DNA of 64,000 nucleotides. Origin: Rhodospirillaceae bacterium. GTDB taxonomy: Bacteria; Pseudomonadota; Alphaproteobacteria; UBA8366; Aestuariispiraceae. How positions within the stretch are numbered: the stretch's first letter is position 1; each line of letters starts with the position of its first letter. A program made the translations under genes and the position numbers. The stretch covers positions 310,001-374,000 of the forward strand of contig PAQY01000013.1 in NCBI GenBank assembly GCA_002709955.1, read 5' to 3'. Under the pieces are notes generated by a model. It had not been told where the DNA came from, ran no database searches, and saw nothing but the letters and a program-made list of their open reading frames with translations. Positions 34,182 through 43,139 of this stretch are shown one piece after another.

Positions 34182-34883
34182 ATGACGGATTCCTTGTCGC
34201 CCCGCGATTGGGCCAGCCACCCCGCCTATATTGATCCTGGATATAAATCGACCGGTCTGCGCGGTCCCAAGCAACCCCTGATCAAGCTGCCAACTGGATT
34301 GGGAGAAGGGCTGGGCCCGCATTTCGGGCAAGAGCATGTTTTTGGGCATGATGCAGACCTGACCCGCAATGGCCGTGTGAATGGCGAACCCCAGGGGGAG
34401 CGTATTATCGTTACCGGTCGCGTACTGGATGAAGATGGCCGCGCGATCCCCAATACGCTGGTGGAAATCTGGCAGGCCAATGCGGCCGGGCGCTATGTTC
34501 ACAGCAAGGATCAGCATGACGCGCCCCTGGACCCGAATTTCTTTGGCGCGGGTCGGTGCGCCACCGATGATCAGGGCGTCTATCAGTTCAAAACCATAAA
34601 GCCGGGCGCTTATCCCTGGCCGAACCATTTCAATGCCTGGCGACCCAATCACATCCATCTATCCCTATTCGGGCCCAGTTTGGGTACCCGTTTGGTGACA
34701 CAGATGTACTTCCCTGGTGATCCGCTCTTGGCGTTGGACCCGATTTTTCTGGCAACACCAGAAGGCGCACGGGATCGCCTGGTCGCTGATTTCGCAATTG
34801 ATGTGACACAAGAGGCCTATGCGTTGGGATATCGCTTCGATATCGTTTTACGGGGCCGCAACGCTACCCCGATGGAGGATTGA
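34182..34883 (+). CDS. pcaH: Protocatechuate 3,4-dioxygenase beta subunit
   Basis: A 233-residue intradiol dioxygenase subunit that binds ferric iron. Expected ligands are visible: Tyr in GRYVHSKDQ, Tyr in PGAYPWPNHF and the two histidines of RPNHIHLSLFG. The enzyme opens the protocatechuate ring between the two hydroxyls. The start is the ATG at 34182, four bases after pcaC; a longer in-frame start at 34134 lies within pcaC and is not preferred. Confidence 0.95.
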   Translation: MTDSLSPRDWASHPAYIDPGYKSTGLRGPKQPLIKLPTGLGEGLGPHFGQEHVFGHDADLTRNGRVNGEPQGERIIVTGRVLDEDGRAIPNTLVEIWQANAAGRYVHSKDQHDAPLDPNFFGAGRCATDDQGVYQFKTIKPGAYPWPNHFNAWRPNHIHLSLFGPSLGTRLVTQMYFPGDPLLALDPIFLATPEGARDRLVADFAIDVTQEAYALGYRFDIVLRGRNATPMED

Positions 34884-34887
34884 GCGT

Positions 34888-35478
34888 ATGTCAAAGCTGG
34901 GTCAAACCCCGTCACAAACAGTCGGTCCGTATTTCGCCTATGGCCTGACACCTACGCAATATGGCTATCCGTTGAAAAGCGCTGCCGGGCCGGAAGTGGA
35001 AGGCTTGGCCGAAGCAGGGGGGCCGCGCATTCGCCTGGAAGGGCGCGTGCTGGATGGCCAGGGGGCGGTGATCGAAGACGCCATGCTGGAAATCTGGCAG
35101 GCCGATGCCCAGGGGCGCTATCCCGGTGCGCCAGGCGGCGCAAACAGCGGGTTCACAGGATTTGCACGCTGTGGCACGGGGACGGCACCGGACAAGTCCT
35201 ATCGTTTTGAGACTGTAAAGCCGGGCTGTGCAGAGCCTGGTTCTGCGCCCCATATCAATATGATCGTGTTTTCCAGGGGCCTGTTGTCCCACGCCTATAC
35301 GCGGGTTTACTTCGACGATGAAGCCACCGCGAATAACAGTGATCCCGTTCTGGCCCTGGTGCCGAAGGACCGACGCAACACCCTGATTGCGAAACGCCTG
35401 GAGACCGATCAGGGGATTGTTTATTGCTTTGACATTCGCATGCAGGGGGATGGGGAGACTGTGTTCTTCGACCTGTGA
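34888..35478 (+). CDS. pcaG: Protocatechuate 3,4-dioxygenase alpha subunit
   Basis: A 196-residue partner of PcaH, recognised by SQTVGPYFAYGL, the barrel segment GRVLDGQGAVIEDAMLEIWQ and PHINMIVFSRGLLSHAYTRVYF. The alpha subunit lacks the iron-binding His-x-His (here PHINM), as expected, and completes the active-site pocket. It starts four bases after pcaH. The genes pcaB, pcaD and pcaIJ, needed for the full pathway, are not in the window. Confidence 0.94.
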   Translation: MSKLGQTPSQTVGPYFAYGLTPTQYGYPLKSAAGPEVEGLAEAGGPRIRLEGRVLDGQGAVIEDAMLEIWQADAQGRYPGAPGGANSGFTGFARCGTGTAPDKSYRFETVKPGCAEPGSAPHINMIVFSRGLLSHAYTRVYFDDEATANNSDPVLALVPKDRRNTLIAKRLETDQGIVYCFDIRMQGDGETVFFDL

Positions 35479-35560
35479 CGTTATGCTCAGGTGGGGGCCT
35501 CGACCGTCTGTTTCGGTTGGGATAGAGTCAGAGAAACAAAACATTTGAGGAGACGATATC

Positions 35561-36727
35561 ATGACCGCGGCAATCGTTGGCTGGGCCCATAGCAAATTTG
35601 GCAAACTGGAAGATGAGGATGTCGAAAGCCTGATCGGGCGGGTTGCTGAACAGGCGTTAGCCGATGCTGGAGTCGCGGCGGAAGATGTCGATGCGATCTA
35701 TCTGGGCTGGTACAATGGCGGCTTCTCCAAGCAGGATTTTGGGTCGTCTCTGGTCATGAACACGATTGACGGATTGCGCTTCAAACCATCGACACGGATG
35801 GAAAATGCCTGTGCGACCGGATCGGCTGCGGTGCATCAGGGCGTGAATTTCCTGGAAGCGAAACAGGGCCGCATCGTGTTGGTCATCGGTGTGGAGAAGA
35901 TGACCTCAACGCCCGGACCCGAAATTGGCGGAATTCTGCTGCAGGCGTCCTATCTTAAGGAAGAAAGTGGCGTGGAAGGCGGTTTTGCCGGTGTCTTTGG
36001 GCAGATCTGCAATGGCTATTTCCAGAAGCATGGCGATCAGTCCGATGCGCTGGCGACTATTGCTGCCAAGAATCACAAGAATGGCTGTGACAATCCCTAT
36101 GCTCAGATCCGCAAAGATCTGGGATTTGAGTTCTGTCGCACCGTTTCGGACAAGAACCCGATTGTTGCCGGTCCTTTGAAGCGCACGGATTGTTCTTTGG
36201 TCTCAGACGGGGCGGCGGCGCTGGTCATGGCGGATATGGATACCGCCCTTGGCATGAAGAAGGCGGTGGCTTTCCGGGCACGGGCACAAGTGAATGATTA
36301 TCTGCCGCTGTCCCGGCGGGATATGACCTATCTGGATGGCTGCGCACGCGCCTGGGATCAGGCGTTCACGAAGTCCGGCCTGACGCTGGAAGATCTGGAT
36401 TTCGTTGAAACCCATGACTGCTTCACCATCGCGGAAATGATGCAATATGAAGCCATGGGGATCGCCAAGCGGGGTGAGGGCGCGAAGGCCGCTCTGGACG
36501 GCGTGACCCAAAAGGATGGCAAATTGCCGGTCAATGCATCCGGCGGACTGAAGGCAAAAGGCCATCCCATTGGGGCGACGGGCGTTTCCATGCATGTCTT
36601 AACCGCCATGCAAACCCGGGGCGATGCCGAGGGCATTCAGGTGAAGGGTGCCAAGCTGGGCGGTATTTTCAACATGGGCGGCGCGGCGGTCGCCAATTAC
36701 GTTTCGATCCTTGAAGCCGTGAAATAG
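35561..36727 (+). CDS. Thiolase family protein (SCP2-type acetyl-CoA acetyltransferase)
   Basis: A 388-residue thiolase-fold enzyme. The nucleophile Cys is in MENACATGSAA, and further active-site residues lie in THDCFTIAE and GGLKAKGHPIGATGVS. The second catalytic Cys of classical degradative thiolases (CxG) is replaced by MGG in IFNMGGAAVANY, typical of SCP2-like thiolases. It follows pcaG by 82 bases and could cleave beta-ketoadipyl-CoA, but it is not a classical PcaF, so another acyl-CoA substrate is equally possible. Confidence 0.85.
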   Translation: MTAAIVGWAHSKFGKLEDEDVESLIGRVAEQALADAGVAAEDVDAIYLGWYNGGFSKQDFGSSLVMNTIDGLRFKPSTRMENACATGSAAVHQGVNFLEAKQGRIVLVIGVEKMTSTPGPEIGGILLQASYLKEESGVEGGFAGVFGQICNGYFQKHGDQSDALATIAAKNHKNGCDNPYAQIRKDLGFEFCRTVSDKNPIVAGPLKRTDCSLVSDGAAALVMADMDTALGMKKAVAFRARAQVNDYLPLSRRDMTYLDGCARAWDQAFTKSGLTLEDLDFVETHDCFTIAEMMQYEAMGIAKRGEGAKAALDGVTQKDGKLPVNASGGLKAKGHPIGATGVSMHVLTAMQTRGDAEGIQVKGAKLGGIFNMGGAAVANYVSILEAVK

Positions 36728-36740
36728 CAAAGAAACCCAT

Positions 36741-37697
36741 ATGGCCGGACATCATCACCATCATCACCACGTCGATCCCGAAGCCGGGGATGCGAAGGTG
36801 TTCTGGGCTGTGTTCGTGAACATGGCCCTGACGGTGGTGCAGATCGTTGGTGGTGTCTTGTCGGGCAGTCTGGCCCTGATTGCCGATGCGCTGCATAATT
36901 TTTCGGACGCGATTTCCCTGATCATCGCCTTTGTGGCCCGCAAGATCGCGCGGCGACCGGCAAATGAGGATATGACTTTTGGCTATGGTCGCGCAGAAGT
37001 CGTCGCCGCATTGGTTAATTATACGACCCTGATCGTGATCGGCCTGTATCTGGTCTATGAGGCCGTAATGCGGTTCTTTCAGCCAGAGCCGGTTGTCGGG
37101 TGGATGGTGGTCATCATTGCCGCTGTTGCCCTGGTGGTGGATCTGGTCACCGCCCTGCTGACCTATTCCCTGTCCAAGGACAGTATGAACATCCGCGCAG
37201 CCTTTCTGCATAATCTGGCCGATGCGATGGGATCGGTTGCGGTTATCCTGGCGGGCAGTCTGGTGATCCTGTTCGATTGGTGGCTGGTCGACCCCTTGGT
37301 GACGCTGCTGATTGCGGGCTATATCCTCTATATGGCTTTCAGTGAGATTGGCCCCGCCATCCGCATCCTGATGTTGGGCAATGCACCCGGACTGGATACG
37401 CAATCGGTGTTACGTGATATTCGCGCCGTGCCTGGGGTGGACAGCATCCACCATGTCCATCTGTGGCAGATGCAGGAACATGAAAACGCCCTGGACGCCC
37501 ATATCGTCATTGCTGAGGGGAAATGGGCGCAGGCCGATGCGATCAAACATGCGATCAAGGACCGCTTATCCTCCCAGTTCCACATCCACCACGCCACATT
37601 AGAACTGGAATGCGCCCACCATGCCTGCCCGGAACCCCAGATGATAGGGCACGCGGCAGAAGATGGCCCTGCGCTCAAACATACCCATAATCACTGA
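36741..37697 (+). CDS. Cation diffusion facilitator metal exporter (ZitB/CzcD type)
   Basis: A 318-residue CDF transporter with six membrane helices. Metal-site residues are in ALIADALHNFSDAIS (helix II) and FLHNLADAMGSVA (helix V), the HD...HD-type arrangement of zinc/cadmium transporters. A C-terminal metallochaperone-like domain follows (VDSIHHVHLWQM). The protein starts with seven consecutive histidines and ends in a His-rich tail (KHTHNH), probable metal-collecting ends. It lies 14 bases after the thiolase gene, perhaps only by position. Confidence 0.92.
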   Translation: MAGHHHHHHHVDPEAGDAKVFWAVFVNMALTVVQIVGGVLSGSLALIADALHNFSDAISLIIAFVARKIARRPANEDMTFGYGRAEVVAALVNYTTLIVIGLYLVYEAVMRFFQPEPVVGWMVVIIAAVALVVDLVTALLTYSLSKDSMNIRAAFLHNLADAMGSVAVILAGSLVILFDWWLVDPLVTLLIAGYILYMAFSEIGPAIRILMLGNAPGLDTQSVLRDIRAVPGVDSIHHVHLWQMQEHENALDAHIVIAEGKWAQADAIKHAIKDRLSSQFHIHHATLELECAHHACPEPQMIGHAAEDGPALKHTHNH

Positions 37698-37704
37698 CAA
37701 AACG

Positions 37705-38784
37705 CTAAACCCGATAGGGTTCCAGCGCATCCAGGTCGAAGGTGAAGCCGGTGCCGGGGCGGGTGGGGATGTCCAAGGTGCCGTCTGGGTTGATCGTCAC
37801 CTTTTCGCGGAACAGCGGGGCGAACCAGGGCATGTATTCGATGAACAGGCAATCGCTGGTGACCAGCGCCAGGCTGTGTTCGGTAAACAGGTGAGGGGAG
37901 AAGGGGATGCTGGCCGCCGCCATTTGGCCGATGACCCGCCGAAACTCTGTATAGCCGCCCATGCGCTGAAGATCAGGCATCAGGATATCGGCTGATTTCT
38001 GTTCGATCATATCCCGGATGCCATAGCGCAGATATTCCGTTTCACCAGACGCCAGCGCCATGGGGATGGCGGTGCGGATTTCTGCATGGCCGGCACGGTC
38101 CCAGGTTGGTACAGGTTCTTCAAACCAGAACAGGTCATAGGGTGCCAAGGCGCGGGCCAATTGGATGGCTTCGGGCACAGACAGGCCTTGATTTGCATCC
38201 GCCATCAGTTTGATATCTGGACCAATCGTGTCGCGCACGGCTTCAACCCGTTCGATATTCTGCGCCAGGGGAAGTTTCCCCAGCCGCACCTTCATCGCCT
38301 TAAAGCCCTGTTTCAGGAAATCCTGTGCTTCCTGGACAAGGTCATCCGGGCTTGCGGCCAGCCACATCCCGCCGCTGGCATAGGTCGCGATGCGGTCCCG
38401 GCTGCCGCCAAAGACCCGGTGCAGGTTCTGGCCGCTGGCCTTACCCACAATGTCCCAGCAGGCGATGTCGATTGGGGTCATGGCCATGACCGATATGCCC
38501 GCCTGGCCCAGGAAATTGCTGTTCTGGAACATGTCGGCCCATAGGGCTTCCGTCATGAAGGGATCGCGATTCAGGACCATCGGGACGAATGCCTGAACCA
38601 TGGCTTCCAGAACCCGCAGTTTTTCTGTGCCAAAACAGAAAATATGACCTTCGCCCTCAAGGCCCGTATCCGTTGTCAGGGTCACCAGCAGGCAGGAGAC
38701 GGAGTCGATGCGGTGGATGGAGGTGCGAAGCGGTTGCTCCAGCGGTAAATCCACTCGCCTTAGGGTGATGTCTGTTATCAGCAT
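37705..38784 (-). CDS. Mandelate racemase/muconate lactonizing enzyme family protein
   Basis: A 359-residue enolase-superfamily enzyme (start taken at the ATG at 38784, MLITDITLRRVDLPL; an in-frame start at 38805 is possible). The barrel motifs are AMKVRLG (the Lys base), LMADANQG (metal Asp), WFEEPVP (metal Glu), ASGETEY (metal Glu) and FSPHLF (His base). Such enzymes abstract a proton next to a carboxylate for racemisation, dehydration or cycloisomerisation. The substrate cannot be told. It is convergent with the CDF gene, with 7 bases between them. Confidence 0.85.
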   Translation of the reverse strand: MLITDITLRRVDLPLEQPLRTSIHRIDSVSCLLVTLTTDTGLEGEGHIFCFGTEKLRVLEAMVQAFVPMVLNRDPFMTEALWADMFQNSNFLGQAGISVMAMTPIDIACWDIVGKASGQNLHRVFGGSRDRIATYASGGMWLAASPDDLVQEAQDFLKQGFKAMKVRLGKLPLAQNIERVEAVRDTIGPDIKLMADANQGLSVPEAIQLARALAPYDLFWFEEPVPTWDRAGHAEIRTAIPMALASGETEYLRYGIRDMIEQKSADILMPDLQRMGGYTEFRRVIGQMAAASIPFSPHLFTEHSLALVTSDCLFIEYMPWFAPLFREKVTINPDGTLDIPTRPGTGFTFDLDALEPYRV

Positions 38785-38860
38785 GGCATGTCGCACTTTC
38801 GGCAAAGGTCAAGGATCCTCCCCCTACAATGGGTGGGATTGGCCGATGCTGCAATCATAC

Positions 38861-39403
38861 TCAGTGCGGTTTTGCTTCCGATGACACACCGAATGTCTCA
38901 GGCTTTGGCGATTCTGAAAGGGCGGCTGCATCAGACAGGGCAGGATTGATCTGATTGATCGCAGTGCCTGGCGTCTTTGGTGGTTTTTCACCCGTGTCGG
39001 TCTTATGCGAAGACTTCAGTGTGGGCTTGGGTAAGGCCTTTTCCGCAATGTGGCTGTAATTGCCTTCGATCTTGGCCCCGGCGGCGACCTCGATCACTTC
39101 ATGGCGGACATCCCCGATCATCGTGGCGGTTACGTTCAATTTCACGATTTTGGCTTCGATGCTGCCAAAGACAGACCCATTGATAATGGCTTCCTGGGAT
39201 ATGATCTGGCCTGATACTTCCCCTGTTTTTCCGACCGTGACGGATCGGCACCGAAGATTTCCTTCCAGCTTTCCATCCAGCAAAAGATCGATGTCGCCAT
39301 CAATATCGCCTATAACAGACATGCCCTCAGCGATGTGAGACCGTTGTGCCGCGCGCGTCTCTACGACGGGCTGTGGCCCCTCCCGATCCTTTGAACCGAA
39401 CAT
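38861..39403 (-). CDS. Bactofilin (polymer-forming cytoskeletal protein)
   Basis: A 180-residue bactofilin. The central right-handed beta-helix domain (about residues 22-120) has the regular hydrophobic ladder, for example IDGDIDLLLDGKLEGNLR, VTVGKTGEVSGQIISQEAII and VFGSIEAKIVKLNVTATMIG. Short disordered ends flank it, the C-terminal one rich in Pro, Lys and Ser. Bactofilins polymerise without nucleotides and organise the cell envelope, stalks or division sites in Alphaproteobacteria. No M23 peptidase gene, a frequent partner, adjoins it. Confidence 0.93.
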   Translation of the reverse strand: MFGSKDREGPQPVVETRAAQRSHIAEGMSVIGDIDGDIDLLLDGKLEGNLRCRSVTVGKTGEVSGQIISQEAIINGSVFGSIEAKIVKLNVTATMIGDVRHEVIEVAAGAKIEGNYSHIAEKALPKPTLKSSHKTDTGEKPPKTPGTAINQINPALSDAAALSESPKPETFGVSSEAKPH

Positions 39404-39542
39404 ATGGTACTCCTCTTCCCCATAAGAACCAGATGTAGAAAACCTTAACTAATTGTTAATCAATGTAGATTAGCCTGCGACAGTGTTCAACCATCGCATT
39501 ATGAAGATTTAAAAAAGGCTTCGTGACTGGGAAAAAGCGAGC

Positions 39543-40514
39543 CTATTCCGCTGCTTCAGAACCGGCTGACGATTCCAATTCAGCGATGAATTTTTCAGCC
39601 TCCAGGGCGGCCATACAGCCCATGCCTGCGGCGGTGACGGCCTGTCTGTAGATCTTATCCTTCACATCGCCGGCCGCAAAAACGCCGGGTCGATTGGTGG
39701 CCGTCGAATCCGGCGCGGTAATCAGATATCCTTCCCCATCCATCTCCAGATGGCCCTTGAAGACAGCGGTTGCCGGATCATGCCCGATGGCGACGAATAT
39801 GCCATCGACGGCAATTTCCGACATGGCATCCGTGTTTCGATTACGCAGTTTCAGGGATTCGACGCTGGGGGGATTTTGCGATCCGCAGATTTCCTCAACC
39901 ACCGTATCCCAGATTACGGAGACTTTTGGATGTTTGATCAGCCGGTCCTGCAAGATTTTTTCCGCACGCAAACTGTCGCGGCGATGGATCAGGGTCACTG
40001 ATTTTGCATGATTGGTCAGATACAGCGCTTCTTCGACGGCGGTGTTGCCGCCCCCGACGACGGCGACATCCTTGCCCCGGAAGAAGAACCCATCACAGGT
40101 CGCACAGGCAGAAACGCCCCCGCCCATGAAGGCCTGTTCGCTGGGCAGGCCCAACCAGCGCGCCTGGGCCCCGGTCGCGATGATGATGCTGTCGGCCAGA
40201 TAGACAGTGCCACCATCGCCGATGGCTTTCATCGGACGGCTGGTGAAATCGACATCCATGATCAGGTCATAATGGATCTTGGTACCGACCTTTTCTGCCT
40301 GTTTCTGCATCTGGTCCATCAACCAGGGGCCCTGGATCACATCCTCGTAACCGGGATAATTTTCGACATCCGTGGTGATCATCAATTGTCCGCCGGGCTG
40401 CAATCCCGCAACCAGCATGGGTTCCAGATTGGCGCGCGCGGCATAGATTGCGGCCGTGTATCCGGCCGGTCCGGCACCGATGATCAGGACTTTGGTGTGA
40501 TGCTGCTGGGCCAT
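39543..40514 (-). CDS. trxB: Thioredoxin reductase
   Basis: A 323-residue FAD/NADPH enzyme that keeps thioredoxin reduced. The FAD motif is VLIIGAGPAGYTAAIYAARA, the redox-active disulfide is CATC (residues 137-140), the NADPH motif is AVVGGGNTAVEEALYL and the C-terminal FAD motif is GVFAAGDVKDKIYRQAV. Its length is normal. It is transcribed alone, 28 bases upstream of a short gap before the bactofilin. Confidence 0.96.
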   Translation of the reverse strand: MAQQHHTKVLIIGAGPAGYTAAIYAARANLEPMLVAGLQPGGQLMITTDVENYPGYEDVIQGPWLMDQMQKQAEKVGTKIHYDLIMDVDFTSRPMKAIGDGGTVYLADSIIIATGAQARWLGLPSEQAFMGGGVSACATCDGFFFRGKDVAVVGGGNTAVEEALYLTNHAKSVTLIHRRDSLRAEKILQDRLIKHPKVSVIWDTVVEEICGSQNPPSVESLKLRNRNTDAMSEIAVDGIFVAIGHDPATAVFKGHLEMDGEGYLITAPDSTATNRPGVFAAGDVKDKIYRQAVTAAGMGCMAALEAEKFIAELESSAGSEAAE

Positions 40515-40607
40515 GGGGCGTCCTCTATTGGGTTGTTGGTGGCGCGGGAGTTGTGATCTTTCGTCAAGATAATCACCCGGCCCCCATGCGCAACCGCTTC
40601 CTTGCGA

Positions 40608-41132
40608 TTATTTCCGTGTCAGCAGGATAAATGAATAATCCGGCGCGGATACGGCTGGGTCCGTTGGTGGCGGTCCTGGTTCGCGCCAAGCCTCCTGCCA
40701 CTGGCTTTTATCAAACTGTGGAAAGAATGTGTCCGCAGTTGGGGCGGCATCGACCTCTGTAATATACAGGCGCGTGGCGACAGGCAGCGTCTGGCGATAG
40801 ATTTCTGCGCCACCGATGATGCTGACCTCATCAACCCCCATCTCCTGCGCCAGGGCACGTCCCCGTGCCAGGGCTTCGTTGATATCTGAAAACACGTCGG
40901 CCCCTTCTGCCTGATAGTCCGCGTCGCGGGTGACGATCAGATTGGGGCGGCCCGGCAGGGGATTGCGGGGCAGGGATTCCCAGGTCTTGCGCCCCATCAG
41001 GATCGGCTTGCCCATTGTGGTGCGCTTAAAGAAGGCAAGGTCGCCGGGCAGACGCCAGGGAAGTCCCCCTTCAATACCAATAGCCCCATTGCGGGCAATG
41101 GCGACAACAAAGGCGATGTGAATATCAGTCAT
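40608..41132 (-). CDS. folA: Dihydrofolate reductase
   Basis: A 174-residue DHFR. Landmarks are AIARNGAIGIEGGLPWRLPGDLAFFK (substrate Asp/Trp region), PILMGRKTWESLP and the NADPH loop VSIIGGAEIYRQTL. It regenerates tetrahydrofolate, which thymidylate synthase oxidises. It overlaps the TfoX-like gene by four bases and stands third after thyA, giving a compact thymidylate cycle operon. Confidence 0.95.
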   Translation of the reverse strand: MTDIHIAFVVAIARNGAIGIEGGLPWRLPGDLAFFKRTTMGKPILMGRKTWESLPRNPLPGRPNLIVTRDADYQAEGADVFSDINEALARGRALAQEMGVDEVSIIGGAEIYRQTLPVATRLYITEVDAAPTADTFFPQFDKSQWQEAWREPGPPPTDPAVSAPDYSFILLTRK

Positions 41133-41542
41133 GGTTTTGCTTTTACCTTTTTCGCCCGACTGGCTTTAGCCGGGGCCTTTTTCACCCTGGCCTTGCGGGT
41201 TGCTTTTTTCAGGGCTGCACGTCGACCAGCCTCCAGGCCTAATCGTGCCCAGTCTAACAGCAGATCATCCTCGTCAAAGGCATCGTCGGGACATCGGCGC
41301 AGGGCGGTGACGATGGTGGTGCCGGTCTTCTTTTCGTAACGGAAAGGGTCACACCCCGCCGCGTCAAACTGGGGCGCGGTTTGCGCGTCGCTTTTAATAT
41401 ACAGGATATCATCCAGGATGATGGCAAACATGGCCCCATCGATGAACAGGCCTGCCCCGCTGAACATGCGGCGCGGGGTAATCGGCCCCAGCGGTTCCAG
41501 TCGTTCACACAGCCAATCCAGATAGTCTTTGCTAACGGCCAT
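41129..41542 (-). CDS. TfoX N-terminal domain protein
   Basis: A 137-residue protein with the TfoX/Sxy N-terminal domain (LGPITPRRMFSGAGLFIDGAMFAIIL and LYIKSD, then PFRYEKK), followed by a basic Lys/Ala-rich tail (about 105-137). Full-length TfoX/Sxy activates competence genes in Gammaproteobacteria; this short form with a basic tail has no established role. It lies between thyA and folA, overlapping folA. Confidence 0.88.
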   Translation of the reverse strand: MAVSKDYLDWLCERLEPLGPITPRRMFSGAGLFIDGAMFAIILDDILYIKSDAQTAPQFDAAGCDPFRYEKKTGTTIVTALRRCPDDAFDEDDLLLDWARLGLEAGRRAALKKATRKARVKKAPAKASRAKKVKAKP

Positions 41543-41551
41543 CCCCGTCGC

Positions 41552-42346
41552 CTAAACCGCGACAGGGGCTTTGATATGGGGATGGGGATTATAGTCACTG
41601 AGCGTGAAATCGTCGTATTGGAACGCAAAAATGTCATGGACTTTGGGGTTCAGGGTCATGGTCGGCAGTGGTGCAGGTGTGCGGCTTAGCTGTAAATCGG
41701 CCTGATCCAGATGGTTTAGATACAAATGGGCATCGCCAAATGTATGCACGAAATCCCCTGGCTTCAGGCCGCAGGCCTGGGCCACCATCAGGGTCAGCAG
41801 CGCATAGGAGGCAATGTTAAACGGAACGCCCAGGAAGATATCCGCGCTGCGCTGATACAGCTGACAGCTCAATCGACCCTCTGCGACATAGAACTGGAAC
41901 AGGCAATGGCAGGGGGGCAGGGCCATGTCATCAATATCAGCAGGATTCCAGGCGCTGAGCATATGGCGTCGGCTGTCAGGATTGCGTTTCAGCCCCTCCA
42001 GCAGCAGGCTCATCTGGTCAATCACCCGTCCGTCCGGCGCGGCCCAGGACCGCCATTGCTTGCCATAGACCGGTCCCAGCTCACCCGTCTCATCGGCCCA
42101 TTCGTCCCATATGGAAACGCCATGTTCCTTCAGATAGGCAATGTTGGTGTCGCCCCTCAGGAACCACAGCAATTCGTGGATGATGGACCGTAAATGCAGT
42201 TTCTTGGTGGTGACCAGCGGGAAGCCTTCACTGAGATCAAAACGCATCTGTCGCCCGAAAACAGACAGCGTTCCCGTCCCCGTTCGGTCGGTCTTTTCGA
42301 TGCCGTTGTTCCGGACATCCTGCAGTAGCTCTAGGTATTGCTTCAT
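41552..42346 (-). CDS. thyA: Thymidylate synthase
   Basis: A 264-residue ThyA that makes dTMP from dUMP with methylene-tetrahydrofolate. The nucleophile Cys is in [31 protein letters not shown] binds the phosphate region and [20 protein letters not shown] is a family signature. It has the E. coli-type length. It heads the thyA / TfoX-like / folA group. Confidence 0.96.
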   Translation of the reverse strand: MKQYLELLQDVRNNGIEKTDRTGTGTLSVFGRQMRFDLSEGFPLVTTKKLHLRSIIHELLWFLRGDTNIAYLKEHGVSIWDEWADETGELGPVYGKQWRSWAAPDGRVIDQMSLLLEGLKRNPDSRRHMLSAWNPADIDDMALPPCHCLFQFYVAEGRLSCQLYQRSADIFLGVPFNIASYALLTLMVAQACGLKPGDFVHTFGDAHLYLNHLDQADLQLSRTPAPLPTMTLNPKVHDIFAFQYDDFTLSDYNPHPHIKAPVAV

Positions 42347-42429
42347 GGCGACACTATTAGAGGGGATTCTTTGGTATTCTGAAAACCCCTTTCATTCATT
42401 CCGGTAACTCCCTATATATATTTTGTCGA

Positions 42430-42781
42430 GCAATTGACTATGGCGCTAGAGGGCGCTGCGGAATAAGCGTAGTGGACCCGGGGGCAGTACCCGGCGCCTC
42501 CACCAATTTCGCCGACAGGCCAGCGTAAAGATGGTCTCTCGGCACCTCCCTTGAAAGATAGGGAGGGGTTTTGGGGGCGAAATAGGATCGACACGCGTGG
42601 TAAAGGCAGATGTCTGCGTCCGGCATGGTACCGCCGTATCGGGCCAAATCGCTAAATGCGAACGATAACGACGAGATGGTTGCTGTCGCTGCGTAAGCAG
42701 TCTCGGTAACAAAGTCGTAATTCCTAGTGGACTCATCCTCTTCTAGGTGGGGCCTGGGGGGGCCTAGCAACAGAACCCCCC
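42430..42781 (+). ncRNA. ssrA: Circularly permuted (two-piece) tmRNA, alphaproteobacterial type
   Basis: The acceptor piece comes first: a T-arm (CCGGG/CCCGG with a GGCAGTA loop) and the acceptor strand CGCCTCC-A-CCA ending at 42505. A spacer of about 67 bases to be removed follows. The coding piece starts at 42573 with GGGGGCGAAATAGGATCGAC, the tmRNA 5' hallmark; its first seven bases pair with the acceptor strand with one wobble. The tag reading frame (42658-42696) encodes ANDNDEMVAVAA and stops with TAA, giving the hydrophobic Ala-Ala end recognised by ClpXP. G-run/C-run pairing near 42756-42781 probably closes the last helix or the terminator. The outer ends are approximate. Confidence 0.93.
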
Positions 42782-43139
42782 ATTTTCTCCTTAACGCATT
42801 GAAGATAGTTATCTCCCAATAGATTCATACTTTTAGTCGGTAATGTTTTTTGTAGAATTTTTTGAGCTAAGTTGGTTAGATACGCGGACACCAAGGTATG
42901 TATGAATTGGCAAAAAACCTAAATATGTTGTCCAGCAAAATAGACTTCGAAATTCTTAATAGTTGTGTCCACTATTTTCAGACAAGTCCAAAAGGGCTTT
43001 AGGGATTGCGATAGCGTCCGTCAATCGAGTATTGGGCACTGTTAGGCACAGGTGATTGTTCTCAATCTAATCGAGACGGATACCTGAAACATCTAGTTTT
43101 GGACGTAGTGCAAACAAACCATAAAATGTGTTCTGACTG
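42782..43139. other. AT-rich gap downstream of ssrA
   Basis: About 360 bases of clearly lower GC than the core genome, with no supported gene. tmRNA genes are frequent integration sites, and the low GC continues through the nuclease-like gene. No integrase and no obvious repeat of the tmRNA 3' end were found by eye. Confidence 0.45.

Noticed and set aside
36669-37403. A 244-codon minus-strand frame opposite the CDF transporter
   Set aside because: Its product is His/Gln/Asp-rich without domain structure, while the plus strand encodes a clear CDF transporter.
42438-42770. Open frames of 96-110 codons on the minus strand across ssrA
   Set aside because: They lie opposite the tmRNA, whose acceptor, 5' end and tag features are all present on the plus strand.
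42782-43139. Integrase gene or attachment-site duplication behind ssrA
   Set aside because: No recombinase-like reading frame and no repeat of the tmRNA 3' end were seen, so an integrated element is only suggested by composition and location.
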